From positions 14,354-78,353 of the forward strand of contig CAZQCG010000023.1 of NCBI GenBank assembly GCA_964592425.1: 64,000 nucleotides of DNA. The letters run 5' to 3'. The notes beneath the pieces were generated by a model. It was not told the DNA's origin. It saw only the letters and a program-made list of their open reading frames with translations, and made no database searches. The DNA is from Viridilinea sp964592425. GTDB lineage: Bacteria > Chloroflexota > Chloroflexia > Chloroflexales > Chloroflexaceae. The number at the start of each line of letters is the position of its first letter. Positions within the stretch are counted from its first letter, which is position 1. Below, one piece after another: positions 33,561 to 46,300 of this stretch. The position numbers were made by a program, and so were the translations under genes.

Positions 33561-34166
33561 TCACCTGCGACGGATGAACCAGCCAGCCAGCGTCCCCACG
33601 AGGCCCAGGCCAAACAGCGCCCAGAGCGGGAGACTACTGCTAGCACCAGCGCGTGGCATGCCCGGACGCGAGAGACGGATGGTAGGGGTTGGTGGGAGAG
33701 GAATGGCCGTAGGCAATGGGGTAAGGCTCGGCTCAAGCGTCGGGCTCGGCTCAAACGTCGGGCTCGGCTCAAGCGTCGGGCTCGGCTCAAGCGTCGGGCT
33801 GGGCGATGGGGTTCTGGTCGACGTGTTACGCTCTTCGCCCTCCGACTCAGTCACTGGGGAGGGTGTCTCTGTAGGCGGGATGGCCGTAGCAGTAGGCGGG
33901 ACGGCCGTGGCAGTAGGCACAGCCGCTGTCGCCGTAGGTGGCACCGGCGTCTCGCTCGGCAGAGGCGTCACGGGTGGTGGCGGTGGTGGGGGCGGTATAT
34001 CCGTCGCGGTCGGTAGAGGCGTCTCCGTCGGCGGTGGCGGCGGCTCAGCCGTCTCCGTCAGTGCCATCGCGGCCCCTGGCGGCTCATCATCGGCCAGGGC
34101 CTTCTGCACACCCTGACTGCCCAGCAGGACGATCAACAGGATCGGTAGCAAGATCAGCTGGCGCAT
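33561..34166 (-). CDS. Small secreted/anchored Pro-Thr-rich repeat protein
   Basis: A 201-residue protein with an N-terminal signal segment (ILLPILLIVLLGSQGVQKALA), then a long stretch of Pro/Thr/Ala/Glu including four copies of a six-residue unit (EPSPTL type), coded by an 18-bp tandem repeat at 33730-33801. The C-terminus (MPRAGASSSLPLWALFGL followed by a hydrophobic stretch and three Arg) has the shape of a cell-wall sorting signal or tail anchor. The ATG at 34166 follows GGGAG with 6-bp spacing. It lies downstream of the giant surface-protein gene on the same strand, so they may act together. Confidence 0.75.
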   Translation of the reverse strand: MRQLILLPILLIVLLGSQGVQKALADDEPPGAAMALTETAEPPPPPTETPLPTATDIPPPPPPPPVTPLPSETPVPPTATAAVPTATAVPPTATAIPPTETPSPVTESEGEERNTSTRTPSPSPTLEPSPTLEPSPTFEPSPTLEPSLTPLPTAIPLPPTPTIRLSRPGMPRAGASSSLPLWALFGLGLVGTLAGWFIRRR

Positions 34167-34320
34167 ACGTTTCTCCCGGATCACGCGGCGAAGGCGGAAA
34201 GCAACGGGAAGGCACCAGGGGAGGGTTACGGCCCTCGCCCGGGCTATCTTACACGCAAAGGATTTGTGAGAGGAGGCGAGGGAGCCTGAGTCCCTCGCCC
34301 GCCATGCTCAAACCATGTCG

Positions 34321-37300
34321 TCAACGTTGCACCAGTGGCAGATGGACGCGGAAGCCAGTGTTGCTCAACTCAGGGCCAACACTGACGGGGCCATAGATGG
34401 TGCTCTGTCCATCAAGTGCAAGCTCCTGAAGCCAGTAGTAGACCCGCTGCCCAGTCGGTGGCGCAGGATCGTGCCAGTTGTAATCTGCGCCGATCTGTGA
34501 ACTACCACTGGCCCTGATCAGCGCCGGGGTGATTGTCACAGCACCGACAGCCTCTGGCTCAAGACTACGCAGGATGTGGAAACCCAGACTGTTCCATTCG
34601 CTACCGGTCTGCCAGCGCAGTTCCACTGCCCCTGGGAGACGCTGGGCCACGAAGCTGCTCAGGCTGATGGCGGTTGGATTGATCAGCCCGGCCCAGAGGT
34701 CGAGGTTGCGATCACCCGGCTCGAGGGTGACCGGATTCGTCAAGCCGGTGTTGGGGTTGGCGTCGCTATCACCACCAGGGCTAGTAAAGGTGAAGCCGGA
34801 AGGCAATTGGCTAAACCGTACGCGATAGCTGCCGGGGATGAGCTGCTCGAAGAGGAAGAAGCCATCGGTATCGGTGGTGGTCGTAATGGGCTGCCCTGAC
34901 TCATTGAGGATAGGGCTGCCATCAGGGTTACAGAGCGTGACCAGGATGTTGGGGGCACCTGGCTCGCCCGGGTTTTTCAATCCATCGCCGTTGCGATCGT
35001 ACCAGGTATAGTTACCAAGGGCTGCGGGCAGAAACAGGCCAAAGTCGACGGTGAGGTTGCCGTTAAGGTCGTCACCGTCAATTGCCACATCAGGCTCAGC
35101 CAGACTCCACAGGGTGACGCTGCCGCTACGGATGGTCGTGCTGAGCACCTGGCTGCCATTGTCGTCGTTATCACGGTCATTGTTCGGGTCGGGGGCTGGC
35201 TCGTACGGGCCAACCAACGATACGTTCTGGCCACTGCTTGAACGATAACCCTCGGGCGGTGTGATCTCAAGCAGGTAGAGCCCCGGCAGAAGGTTGTCGA
35301 ACAGGTAGCGACCATTCCCGTCGGTCGTAGCGCTGGCCAGGGCCGCACCGTCGGGCACGCCGTCAGCATTGGCGTCCTGGTAGAGCTGGACGGGCACACC
35401 AGCGATGCCAGCCTCACCTTGATCGACCAGACCGTTGTTGTTACGATCAAGCCAGACCAGATTGCCTAGCCGCACACGCTGGAAGAGGCCAGCATCCCAG
35501 GTCGGATCATGCTCATCGGGATCGATCACGATCAGGGTGGTGCGCCCGGTGGCCGGATTGACGTCACTGTCAGCACCTGGATCAGAACCCTGAAGAAGAG
35601 GGCTGATCTCAAATCCGTTTGGTCTGCTGAATTCAATTGTATAGGTCATGGGTTCCAGGTTCTCAAAACCGTAGAAGCCGTTAGCATCAGTGCTGGTTGT
35701 GCTGATCACCGTTGTGCCGTCGGCAGCATAGAGGGTAACGGGAATGCCCGGTATGCCTGGCTCGCCATTATCCTGAATACCGTTGGCATTACGGTCAAGC
35801 CAGACCCGGTCACCCAGGCTGGCAGTGTAGAAGATACCGGCATCCCAACTCAGGTCGGTCGTAGCAGCGGGCAGGTTGATCGTGCGCGTGAGGCCACTGA
35901 TCAGGTCGGCATCGTTATCAAACTCCGGGTCGCTGGTGCCGCCAGCCGGGCTACGCGCAAAGCCTGGGGGCAGATCGAAGCCGATCACGTAGGTGCCTGG
36001 CATCAGATCCTCGAACAGGTACAGGCCATCGGCACCGGTGGTGGTGGTCATGATCACCGTGCGCCCATCAGACTCGTAGAGCGTGACCGGCACACCGGCC
36101 ACACCCGGCTCGCCAGCATCCTGCACGCCGTCCTTGTTCAGATCGAGCCAGACACGGTTGCCCAGGGCAGAGAGCGGCACAAAGCCGAAGTCGACTGTAC
36201 GATTAGAGTGGTTATTCGGGGCCTCACCCGCCAGCGGGTTGGTGCTCGGGTCATCGTCGTTGGTCGGCTCACTCTCGCCCGGCCCCAGGCTGATCACGCC
36301 GCTGCGAATGGCACCCGCCACGGGTGGATCAAGGCCATTGTCGTTCAGATCACCATTATTGTTCGGGTCAGCCTCCTGGCCCGCGCCGTTGCTGCTGGCA
36401 AAGCCACGCAGGGCCGCGCTGCCGCTGAAGTTGTCGGCCAGCACCTCCACCAGGTAGTCGCCAGCCGGCAGGTTGTCAAAGCGGTAGTAACCGTCAGCAT
36501 CGGTGGTCTGACTGAGCACGGCGGCACCGCTGATGTCGAGGGCCACGCTGATGCCGTTACTCTGCAGCAGCCGCAGGCTCACCCCGCTCAGTCCCAGCTC
36601 GCCAGCCTCCTGCGTGCCGCTGTTGTCGGGATCACTCCAGACCCGGTTGCCCAGCGAGTAGAAGGGCACGAAGCCGAAGTCCAGCGTGCGGTTGGACTGG
36701 TTGTTGGGGGCCTCACCAGCCAGCGGGTTGGTGCTCGGGTCATTATCGTTGGTCGGCTCCTCCGTACCGCTGCCGTCGCCCAGGCTGATCACCCCGCTGC
36801 GAATGGCACCCGCCACGGGTGGATCAAGGCCATTGTCGTTCAGATCACCATTATTGTTCGGGTCAGCCTCCTGGCCCGCGCCGTTGCTGCTGGCAAAGCC
36901 ACGCAGGGCCGCGCTGCCGCTGAAGTTGTCGGCCAGCACCTCCACCAGGTAGTCGCCAGCCGGCAGGTTGTCAAAGCGGTAGTAACCGTCAGCATCGGTG
37001 GTCTGACTGAGCACGGCGGCACCGCTGATGTCGAGGGCCACGCTGATGCCGTTACTCTGCAGCAGCCGCAGGCTCACCCCGCTCAGTCCCAGCTCGCCAG
37101 CCTCCTGCGTGCCGCTGTTGTCGGGATCACTCCAGACCCGGTTGCCCAGCGAGTAGCTGCGTACCAGGCCGAAATCGAGGGTCGGGTCAACCGTGCTGCC
37201 GGTAGTACTGATCACCACACTCTGGCTCAGTGTTCCGCTACTACCAGGAACCAGAGGCAGAGCCGCACTGGTGATCACGCCGGTTGTCCCGCCGGGGCCG

Positions 37301-40300
37301 TTGTCGTCGTCGTTGAAGTTACCATCGGGAGTGTTCGTCCCGGCGGTATCGCGGGTGCTAGCATAGCCGCTGGGGGGCGTGAGGCGCACGCGATAGCTGC
37401 CCTCGGCCAGGCCGGTGAAGCTGTAGGTACCAGTGGCACTGCTCGTCGTCGTGAGCAACACGGTACTGCCACTCGCTGGCAGCAACTCCAGGCCGACCCC
37501 TGCCATCCCGGCCTCACCCACCTCGCGCAGGCCATTCACGGCGGTGCCGCCACTGGCCCCGTTATCCTCCCAGACCAGGTCGCCCAGGCCCAGGGTGTAG
37601 AAGCCGAAGTCGAGGGTCAGGTCGCTGTCATCGTCGTCGATGCTGAGCGGGCCAGGGGCCGTGCCCGCCCCTTCCGGCTCGCCGGTGGGGGCCAGGTCAG
37701 CCAACACCAGCAGCGGCTGGCTCAGCACGCCGCCGGGCAAGAAGGTTGCCCCGCTCGCCTGCAGCGTGCCGTTATCGTCACGGTCGATTCCGTTGTTGGG
37801 GTCGGCCGCAAGCGTCTCGCTCAGCACCCCGCTGGCGTCGATGGTCGTGCCGCTGCTGTGGTAGCCCGCCAGAGGGCCGCCGCTGGCGAACTGGCTGGCG
37901 GGCATGCCCACCAGGTACTGGCCAGGGGCGAGGGGGATGGGCGTACTAAGGGCCACCCCGGCAGCATGGGTCTGCGCAGTGAAACTATAGAAGCCGGTTG
38001 CATCGGTCGTCACTGTGGCGATCGGACTCTGCTCCAGGCCGGTGAGTTGCCCATCGCGGTCGCGGTCGAGGAAGAGCTGCACCGTCACCCCGGCGATCCC
38101 GCTCGAGGAGCCATCGGCACTGCCAGCCCCATCGTTGTCCAGACCGTCGTTATTGGTATCGAAGAAGAGCCGATTGCCCAGACTGACCGGCTCGACAAAG
38201 CCGAAGTCGAGCGTGCGGTTGGACTGATTATTCGGGGCCTCACCCGCCAGCGGGTTGGTGCTCGGATCATTATCGCCAATCGGCTCCTGCGTGCCGCTGC
38301 CGTCGCCCAGGCTGATCACGCCGCTGCGAATGGCACCCGCCACGGGTGGATCAAGGCCATTGTCGTTCAGATCGCCATTACTGTTCGGGTCGGGCTCCTG
38401 GCCCACCCCGTTGCTGCTGGCATATCCATCCAGGGCCGCGCTGCCGCTGAAGTTGTCGGCCAACACCTCCACCAGGTAGTCGCCAGCCGGCAGGTTGTCG
38501 AAGCGGTAGTAACCATCAGCATCGGTGGTCTGACTGAGCACGGCGGCGCCGCTGAGGTCGAGGGCCACGCTGATGCCGTTACTCTGCAGCAGGCGAAGGC
38601 TCACCCCGCTCAGGCCGGACTCGCCGCTCTCCTGCCTGCCGCTGTTGTCGGGATCACTCCAGACCCGGTTGCCCAGCGAGTAGCTGCGCACCAGGCCGAA
38701 GTCGAGCGTCGGGTCAACCGTGCTGCCGGTGGTACTGACCACCACACTCTGGCTCAGCGCACCCGGGCTACCGGGGGTCAGGCTCAGAGCCGCGCTGGTG
38801 ATCACGCCAGTTGTCGCACCGGGGCCGTTGTCGTCGTCGTTGCGATTGCCGTCGGGATTGTTCGTATCGGCAGTGTCGCGGGTGCTGGCATAGCCGCTGG
38901 GGGGCGTGAAGCGCACGCGATAGCTGCCCTGGGCCAGCCCGGTAAAGCTGTAGGTACCAGTGGCACTGCTCGTCGTCGTGAGCAACACGGTACTACCACT
39001 CGCTGGCAGCAACTCCAGGGTAAGGCTAATCCCTGCCAGGCCACTCTCGCCGCCGTCCCGCAGGCCATTCACGGCGATGCCGCCACTGGCCCCGTTATCC
39101 TCCCAGACCAGGTCGCCCAGGCCCAGGGTGTAGAAGCCGAAGTCGAGGGTCAGGTCGCTGTCATCGTCGTCGATGCTGAGCGGGCCAGGGGCCGTGCCCG
39201 CCCCTTCCAGCTCGCCGGTGGGGGCCAGGTCAGCCAACACCAGCAACGGCTGGCTCAACACGCCGCCCGTGAAGAAGCCACTGGCCTGGCGCGTGCCGTT
39301 ATCGTCGTGGTCGGTTTGATTGTTGGGGTCAGGCGCAAGCGTCTCGCTCAGCACCCCACTGGCGTCGATCGTCGTGCCACTGCTGTAGTAACCCGCCAGA
39401 GGGCCGCCGCCGGCAAGCTGGCTGGCGGGCATGCCCACCAGGTACTGACCGGGGTAGAGCGGCACCGCTGCGCCGAGTGCTATCCCACCAGCGTGGGTCT
39501 GCTCGGTAAAGCGGTAGAAGCCGCTCGCATCGGTCGTCACCGTCGCGATCGGACTCTGCTCCAGGCCGGTCAACTGCCCATCGCGGTCGCTGTCAAGGAA
39601 GAGTTGCACCGTGACCCCGGCTATCCCGCTTGAGGAGCCGGGAGCCGCGCCGGTGCCATCGTTGTCGAGGCCATCGTTATCGGTATCGAAGAAGAGCCGG
39701 TTGCCCAGACTGACCGGCTCAATAAAGCCGAAGTCGAGCGTGCGGTTGGCGCGGTCGTTGCGCGACTCGCCCGCCTGCGGATTCGTGCTCGGGTCATCGT
39801 CACTGGTCGGCTCACTGTTGCCCGGCCCCAGCGTGACCACCCCGCTGCGAATGGCCCCCGCGACCGGTGTATCGAGGCCATTGTCGTTGTTGTCAACGTC
39901 GCTATCGGGGTCGGCCTCCTGCAGGCTGCCGCTACTGCTGAGGAAGCCTGTGAGCACGCCGGGGGCGCTGAAGTTGGTGCTCACCACCTCCACCAGGTAG
40001 TCGCTGGCGCGCAGGTTGTCGAAGCGGTAGTAGCCACCGCCACTGGTGGCCTGGGTCGGCACCAGCGTACCAGTGATGGTGGTGGCCGGATTGCCCGTAG
40101 CATCAAGCAAGCGCAACTCCACGCCGTCGAGGCCAGGGCTGGCCCCGTCACCCGCATCAAGCGCCCCGCTGTTGTCGCGGTCGAACCAGACCCGATTGCC
40201 CAGCGCGTAGATCGGCACGAAGCCAAAGTCCAGTGTGCGATTGGCCTGATTGTCGGGGGCCTCACCCGCCAGCGGGTTGGTGCTCGGGTCATTATCGCCA

Positions 40301-43300
40301 GTCGGCTCCTCCGTGCCACTGCCCTCGCCCAGGCTGATCACGCCGCTGCGGATGGCCCCCGCGACCGGTGTATCCAGGCCGTTGTCATTCTGATCGACAT
40401 CGTTGTTCGGGTCGGCCTCCTGGCCCGCCCCGCTGCTGCTGGCAAAGCCACGCAGGGCCGCGCTGCCGCTGAAGTTGTCGGCCAGCACCTCCACCAGGTA
40501 GTCGCCAGCCGGCAGGTTGTCAAAGCGGTAGTAACCGTCAGCATCGGTGGTCTGACTGAGCACGGCGGCACCGCTGATGTCGAGGGCCACGCTGATGCCG
40601 TTACTCTGCAGCAGCCGCAGGCTCACCCCGCTCAGTCCCAGCTCGCCAGCCTCCTGCGTGCCGCTGTTGTCGGGATCACTCCAGACCCGGTTGCCCAGCG
40701 AGTAGCGGCGCACCAGGCCAAAGTCGAGCGTCGGGTCAAACGTACTACCGGTGTCACTGATCACCACACTCTGGCTCAGTGCACCCGTACTGCCGGGGCT
40801 CAGGCTCAGCGCCGCACTGGTGATCACACCCGTCGCCGTACCGGGGCCGTTATCGTCATCATTGAGATTACCGTTCGGCGTGCTTGTGCCAGCCGTGTCG
40901 CGGGTGCTGGCATAGCCGGTGGGCGTGGTGAGCCGTACCCGGTAGCTGCCCTGGGCCAGCCCGGTAAAGCTGTAGGCCCCGGTGGCGCTGCTGGTGGTCG
41001 TGAAAAGGGCCGTGGTGCTATTGCTCGGCAATAGCTGGAGAGTAACGGTGATGCCGTTCAGGCCACTCTCGCCGCCGTCCCGCAGGCCATTCACGGCGGT
41101 GCCGCCACTGGCCCCGTTATCCTCCCAGACCAGGTCGCCCAGGCCCAGGGTGTAGAAGCCGAAGTCGAGGGTCAGGTCGCTGTCATCGTCGTCGATGCTG
41201 AGCGGGCCAGGGGCCGTGCCCGCCCCTTCCAGCTCGCCGGTGGGGGCCAGGTCAGCCAACACCAGCAACGGCTGGCTCAACACGCCGCCCGTGAAGAAGC
41301 CACTGGCCTGGCGCGTGCCGTTATCGTCGTGGTCGGTTTGATTGTTGGGGTCAGGCGCAAGCGTCTCGCTCAGCACCCCACTGGCGTCGATCGTCGTGCC
41401 ACTGCTGTAGTAACCCGCCAGAGGGCCGCCGCCGGCAAGCTGGCTGGCGGGCATGCCCACCAGGTACTGACCGGGGTAGAGCGGCACCGCTGCGCCGAGT
41501 GCTATCCCACCAGCGTGGGTCTGCTCGGTAAAGCGGTAGAAGCCGCTCGCATCGGTAGTCGCCGTCGCGATCGGGCTCTGCTCGAGGCCGATGAGTTGCC
41601 CATCGCGGTCGCCGTCGAGGAAGAGTTGCACCGTCACCCCGGCGATCCCGGCCGAGGAGCCGTCGGCACTGCCAGCCCCGTCGTTGTCCAGGCCGTCGTT
41701 ATTGGTATCGAAGAAGAGCCGGTTGCCCAGACTGATCGGCTCAACAAAGCCGAAGTCCAGCGTGCGGTTGGCGCGGTCGTTGCGCGACTCGCCCGCCTGC
41801 GGGTTCGTGCTCGGATCATCGTCATTGGTCGGCTCACTCTCGCCCGGCCCCAGCGTGATCACCGCGCTGCGAATGGCCCCAGTTACGGGTGTATCGAGGC
41901 CATTGTCGTTGTTGTCAACGTTGCTGTTGGGGTCGGCCTCCTGCAGGCTGCCGCTACTGCTGAGGTAGCCTGCGAGTACGCCCGGCGCACTAAAGTTGCT
42001 GCTCATCACCTCCACCAGGTAGTCGCCGGCCGGCAGGTTGTCAAAGCGGTAGTAGCCGCCACCGCTGGTGGCCTGGGTCGGCACCAGCGTACCAGTGATG
42101 GTGGTGGCTGGATTGCCCGTAGCATCAAGCAGGCGCAGCACGACCCCATCGAGGCCAGGGCTGGCCCCGTCGGCGGCATCAAGCGCCCCGCTGTTGTCGC
42201 GGTCGAACCAGACCCGGTTGCCCAGGGAGTAGATCGGCACGAAGCCGAAGTCGAGCGTGCGGTTGGACTGGTTGTTGGGGGCCTCACCCGTCAGCGGATT
42301 CGTGCCCGGGTCATTGTCGCCAGTCGGCTCCTGCGTGCCGCTGCCGTCGCCCAGGCTGATCACCCCGCTGCGTACCACTGCACCGGTAGTTGTGCCATTG
42401 TCGTCCTGATCGACATCATTATCCGGATCAGGCGCGGGCTCATAGGGCAAGGGCGTACCGCTGCCGGTACTGCTATGGTAGCCACGCAGTTCATTCGTGG
42501 TCAACTCACTGGCAAGGATCTCAACAATATAGTCGCCGGCCGGCAGGTTATCAAAGCGGTAGTAACCATTAGCATTGGTCGTTACATCATCTACCTGACT
42601 GCCATCGATCCCCAATGCACGGCTCTCGGTAATGCCATTCGTCACATAGAGGCGCAATGTCACACTGCGGATACCGAGCTCGCCAGGATCCTGGAGGCCA
42701 TTGTTATTGGCATCGTTCCAGACCCGATTACCCAGCGAGTAGTGGCGCGCCAGGCCGAAGTCGAGGGTCGGGTCAAAGGTGCTGCCGGTGGTACTGATCA
42801 CCACATTCTGGCTCAGTGTTACGCTAATACCGGGGGTCAGGCTCAGAGCCGCGCTGGTGAGTTGCCCCGTGCCTGTGCCTGCACCATTGTCATCATCATT
42901 GAGATTGCCGCCAGGGCTCCCTGTGCCAGCGGTATCACGGGTGCTGACATAGCCAGTGGGGGGCGTGAAACGCACGCGGTAGCTGCCCTGGGCCAGGCCG
43001 GTGAAGCTGTAGGCCCCGGTGGCGCTGCTGGTAGTGGTGAAGAGGGCCGTGGTACCACTACTCGGCAGCAACTGGAGGGTAACGGTGATGCCGTTCAGTC
43101 CACTCTCGCCAACGTCACGCAGGCCATTGACGCGGGTTCCGCCACCTGCCCCGTCATCGTCCCAGGCCAGATCGCCCAGGCTGAGGGTGTAGAAGCCGAA
43201 ATCAAGCGTCAGGTTACTGGCCTCGTCGGCAATCAGGGTACCACCAGGGGCACTACCCGCATCCCCATCTTCACCAGTTGGCTCGTTGGTCGTATCGACA

Positions 43301-46300
43301 AAGACCGCCTTGCTGATCACCCCACGGTCGTAGAAGGCGAAGGGGTTGGACACCGGGCTGCCAGCAACCACGCGCACCGTATCACCATTATCGTCGCGGT
43401 CAACATCAGTATCCGGGTCAGGTGCAGAAGTCTCGGTAAGCGTTCCCGTCGCATTGATCGTCGTACCACTACTGTGGTAGCCCGCCAGGGGGCCACCACT
43501 GCTGAACTGGCTGGCGGGGATACCGATCAGGTACTGGCCAGGGTAGAGGGCGAGCGTATCTGCGAGGGCCACCCCATTGGCATGGGTCTGCCCCGTGAAG
43601 AGATAGAAGCCAGTCGCATCGGTCGTCACCGTCGCGATCGGGCTCTGCTCGAGGCCGGTGAGGAAACCGTTGCCGTTGCTGTCGAGGAAGAGCTCAACGT
43701 CAACCCCGGCAATCCCGGTCGAGGATCCGTCGGCACTGCCAGCCCCGTCGTTGTCCAGACCGTCGTTATTGGTATCGAAGAAGAGCCGATTGCCCAGGCT
43801 GACTGGATCTGCATAGAAACCAGCATCCCAGGTCGGGTCATTCTCACCGGCACTCAGGCTGGTCAGATCTGTGCGCCCGCTAGCCTCAATGAGGTCGCTA
43901 TCGTTAGCCGGATTTTCGCCCGCATTCAGCGTTGTCACCGTGAAGCCGGTGGGCGGGACAAACTCGGCAAAGTAAATACCAGACTCAAGCGCACTGAAGA
44001 GATAGTAGCCGGGGTTGCCGCTGGCATCGTTGCGGGTGATCTGTATCCCAATCAGGCGCTGGTCGCCGGGCGTGTTCGGGTTATCATCGTCATCACGGTA
44101 GAGGCGCACCGTCACACCATTCATCCCAAGCTGGGGCAACTCGTTCTGGATGCCGTCACGGTTGACATCGTTCCAGACATAGTTGCCGTAGCTGGCCAGA
44201 TCCGTCGCACTCTGTACCTCTACACCCACGCGGGGCGGCTGAGCCACCAGGGTACTGCTATCGTCAGTGCGGGTTGCCACATAGGCGAAGGTATTCCAGG
44301 CCACATTCGTGTCGTCGCTGGTGCCGGGAGTGCCGTCAGGGCCATTTTCGGCGATAGGCGCATCGTCGGGGGCAAAGGCCGGGAAGGTGAAGCGCAGGTT
44401 GGCCAGAGGCGTCAGTTCATAGCTGCCGAAGTCGAAACGCAACGAGCGCACCGTCGTCGGGTCACTCGGCATCTGCGTACTCCAGACACCCGGGCCGGGC
44501 ACGTCACCATCGACCATCGGCGTACAACTTGGGTTCGGCCCATCGGTCAGGGTAGCGCGGCAGGGGTTCAACTCCGAGCTATAGCGGATGCTCAGGCCAG
44601 GAATGGTTGGACTGACGACAACTGGCCCGGCCAGCTTGACCGTCCAGGCCGTGCCAAGGGGGGTCTGGTCACGCACACCGACATTCTCACTGCTAGCATC
44701 CTTGTAGGGCATAATATCGACCAGCAAAAGATCGGTGAGCGTAAGATTGCCGGTATTGGTCAGAGTCAACTGGTAGGTAATCAGGCCACCGGGCACCGTG
44801 CGTCCAACCACCGGGTCGCGGCTGAAGGCCGTATCAAGCTGGCCCTGCACAAACTTGGCCGACTCCACCGAGGCGATTGGGCGCACAACCAATTGCACAT
44901 TTTCGGCAAAGCAGAGCCGGGTGATATCGATCTGGAGCGTATTGTCAGTGGTAAAGATGCTCTCATCACTGCCACCATCAGCACAGAGACTCGTTCGGGT
45001 GCTGTTGGGAGGGTTATCATAGTTGACCACCGCCATACGGTTAAAATAGTTACCAGCGGTGGTGCCGTCCTTGACGGTGACCTTGTAGCTGATGCGAAGG
45101 TCATCGTCGGAGGGGAGGCTACAGCCGCTGCCGTCCCAACTCCAGAGCAGCAGGGTGCGCCCACTGCTGTTGTAGTTAGCAACCTGGTTAAAGCTCGGGT
45201 TGGTGGCACAGCCGCTGATATTTTTGGTAACGGTGATGCTAGCCGGGTCGAGGATCACCTCGCTCGGCAGCAGATCGGCGATCACCGGATCAGTGAGCGG
45301 TTCGAAGGCTCCGTTGCGCAGGCGCAGTTCATAACTTACCGTGCCGCGGGGCAGGGCCGGGCTACCGCTGATGATCGTCTTGCGCGGGTCAGGGCGCGCC
45401 TTGAGCACAGCGATCTCGAGGGTGGCCTCGGCAGTCGCATTACTCAGCGGATTACCGTTATAGCTGGCCCCGGCGCTAGCCGTATTGGTCACCGTGTAGG
45501 GCAGGGCCGCCGTTGGCGTATAGGGGGTGGTGCTACCGTTGGGCGGGTTAACGATCAAACTCTGGAAGCTGACCGTGCGCGAGCGATCCTCCATAGTCAA
45601 CTGGTTGAAGTTGAAGCGCAGGCCAGAGACATAATCGCCAGTACTCCAGCCGGGGAAGCTGGTGACGGCAACATTAGTGCCGGTAGGGACGCCCGTAATC
45701 CAGCTTGAGCTACCGTTGAGCTGGTAGGCCACTGCGTCGGCTGCGCCTGTGTTGACTGCAAAGGGGGCATACTCAGGCGGGATCGTATCGGTAATCTGGA
45801 CATTATCAAGCGCAACATTACCCTCGGGGCTAGCCGAGCCGACATTGTTAACCGTCAGCGTGGTGGTCACCGTCCCGCCGACAATCGTATCGGGCGTATT
45901 TTCAGCCCCGGCAATACTCTTGCTCAGCCCCAGGCGTGGGTTCGGTGCTTCGAGCACATGGGTAATCGTCTGGGTACGGGTAAGCACGTCCGAGGTGCTG
46001 AAGGGTGTGGTTGAGACCAAGCCATGGTTGACCTTGATCACACCAATCCCATTCTGTGGATCGCTGGTGGGATAGCGCACCAGCAGATCGAAACTCCGGC
46101 AACCCGAGCCGCTGGCTGCAACCGTAATCCCGCTCCAGACAACTGTTTGACTGCCGCTGTCATAGACTCCAGCAGGATCGGAGCTGACATAGACAGCACC
46201 AAGGGGCAGTGTATCGGTAATCGTGCTGTTGGTCAGATCGAGGGCCCCGATGGTGCCGGAGCACAAGTTAAGGCGGTAGAGGCTCAGATCGCCGCTGGCC

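Noticed and set aside
35509..39633. 1374-codon open frame on the + strand within the giant gene
   Set aside because: It is the antisense of a repeated, GC-rich coding sequence; the - strand frame has a signal peptide, known modules and a ribosome site.
36300..42300. Regular repeats that could suggest a CRISPR or satellite array
   Set aside because: Periods are hundreds of bases, in frame, and the repeats are coding modules, not short repeats with unique spacers.
41329..45708. 1459-codon open frame on the + strand within the giant gene
   Set aside because: Same reason: it mirrors SdrD_B modules and shows the same repeat periods, with no family of its own.
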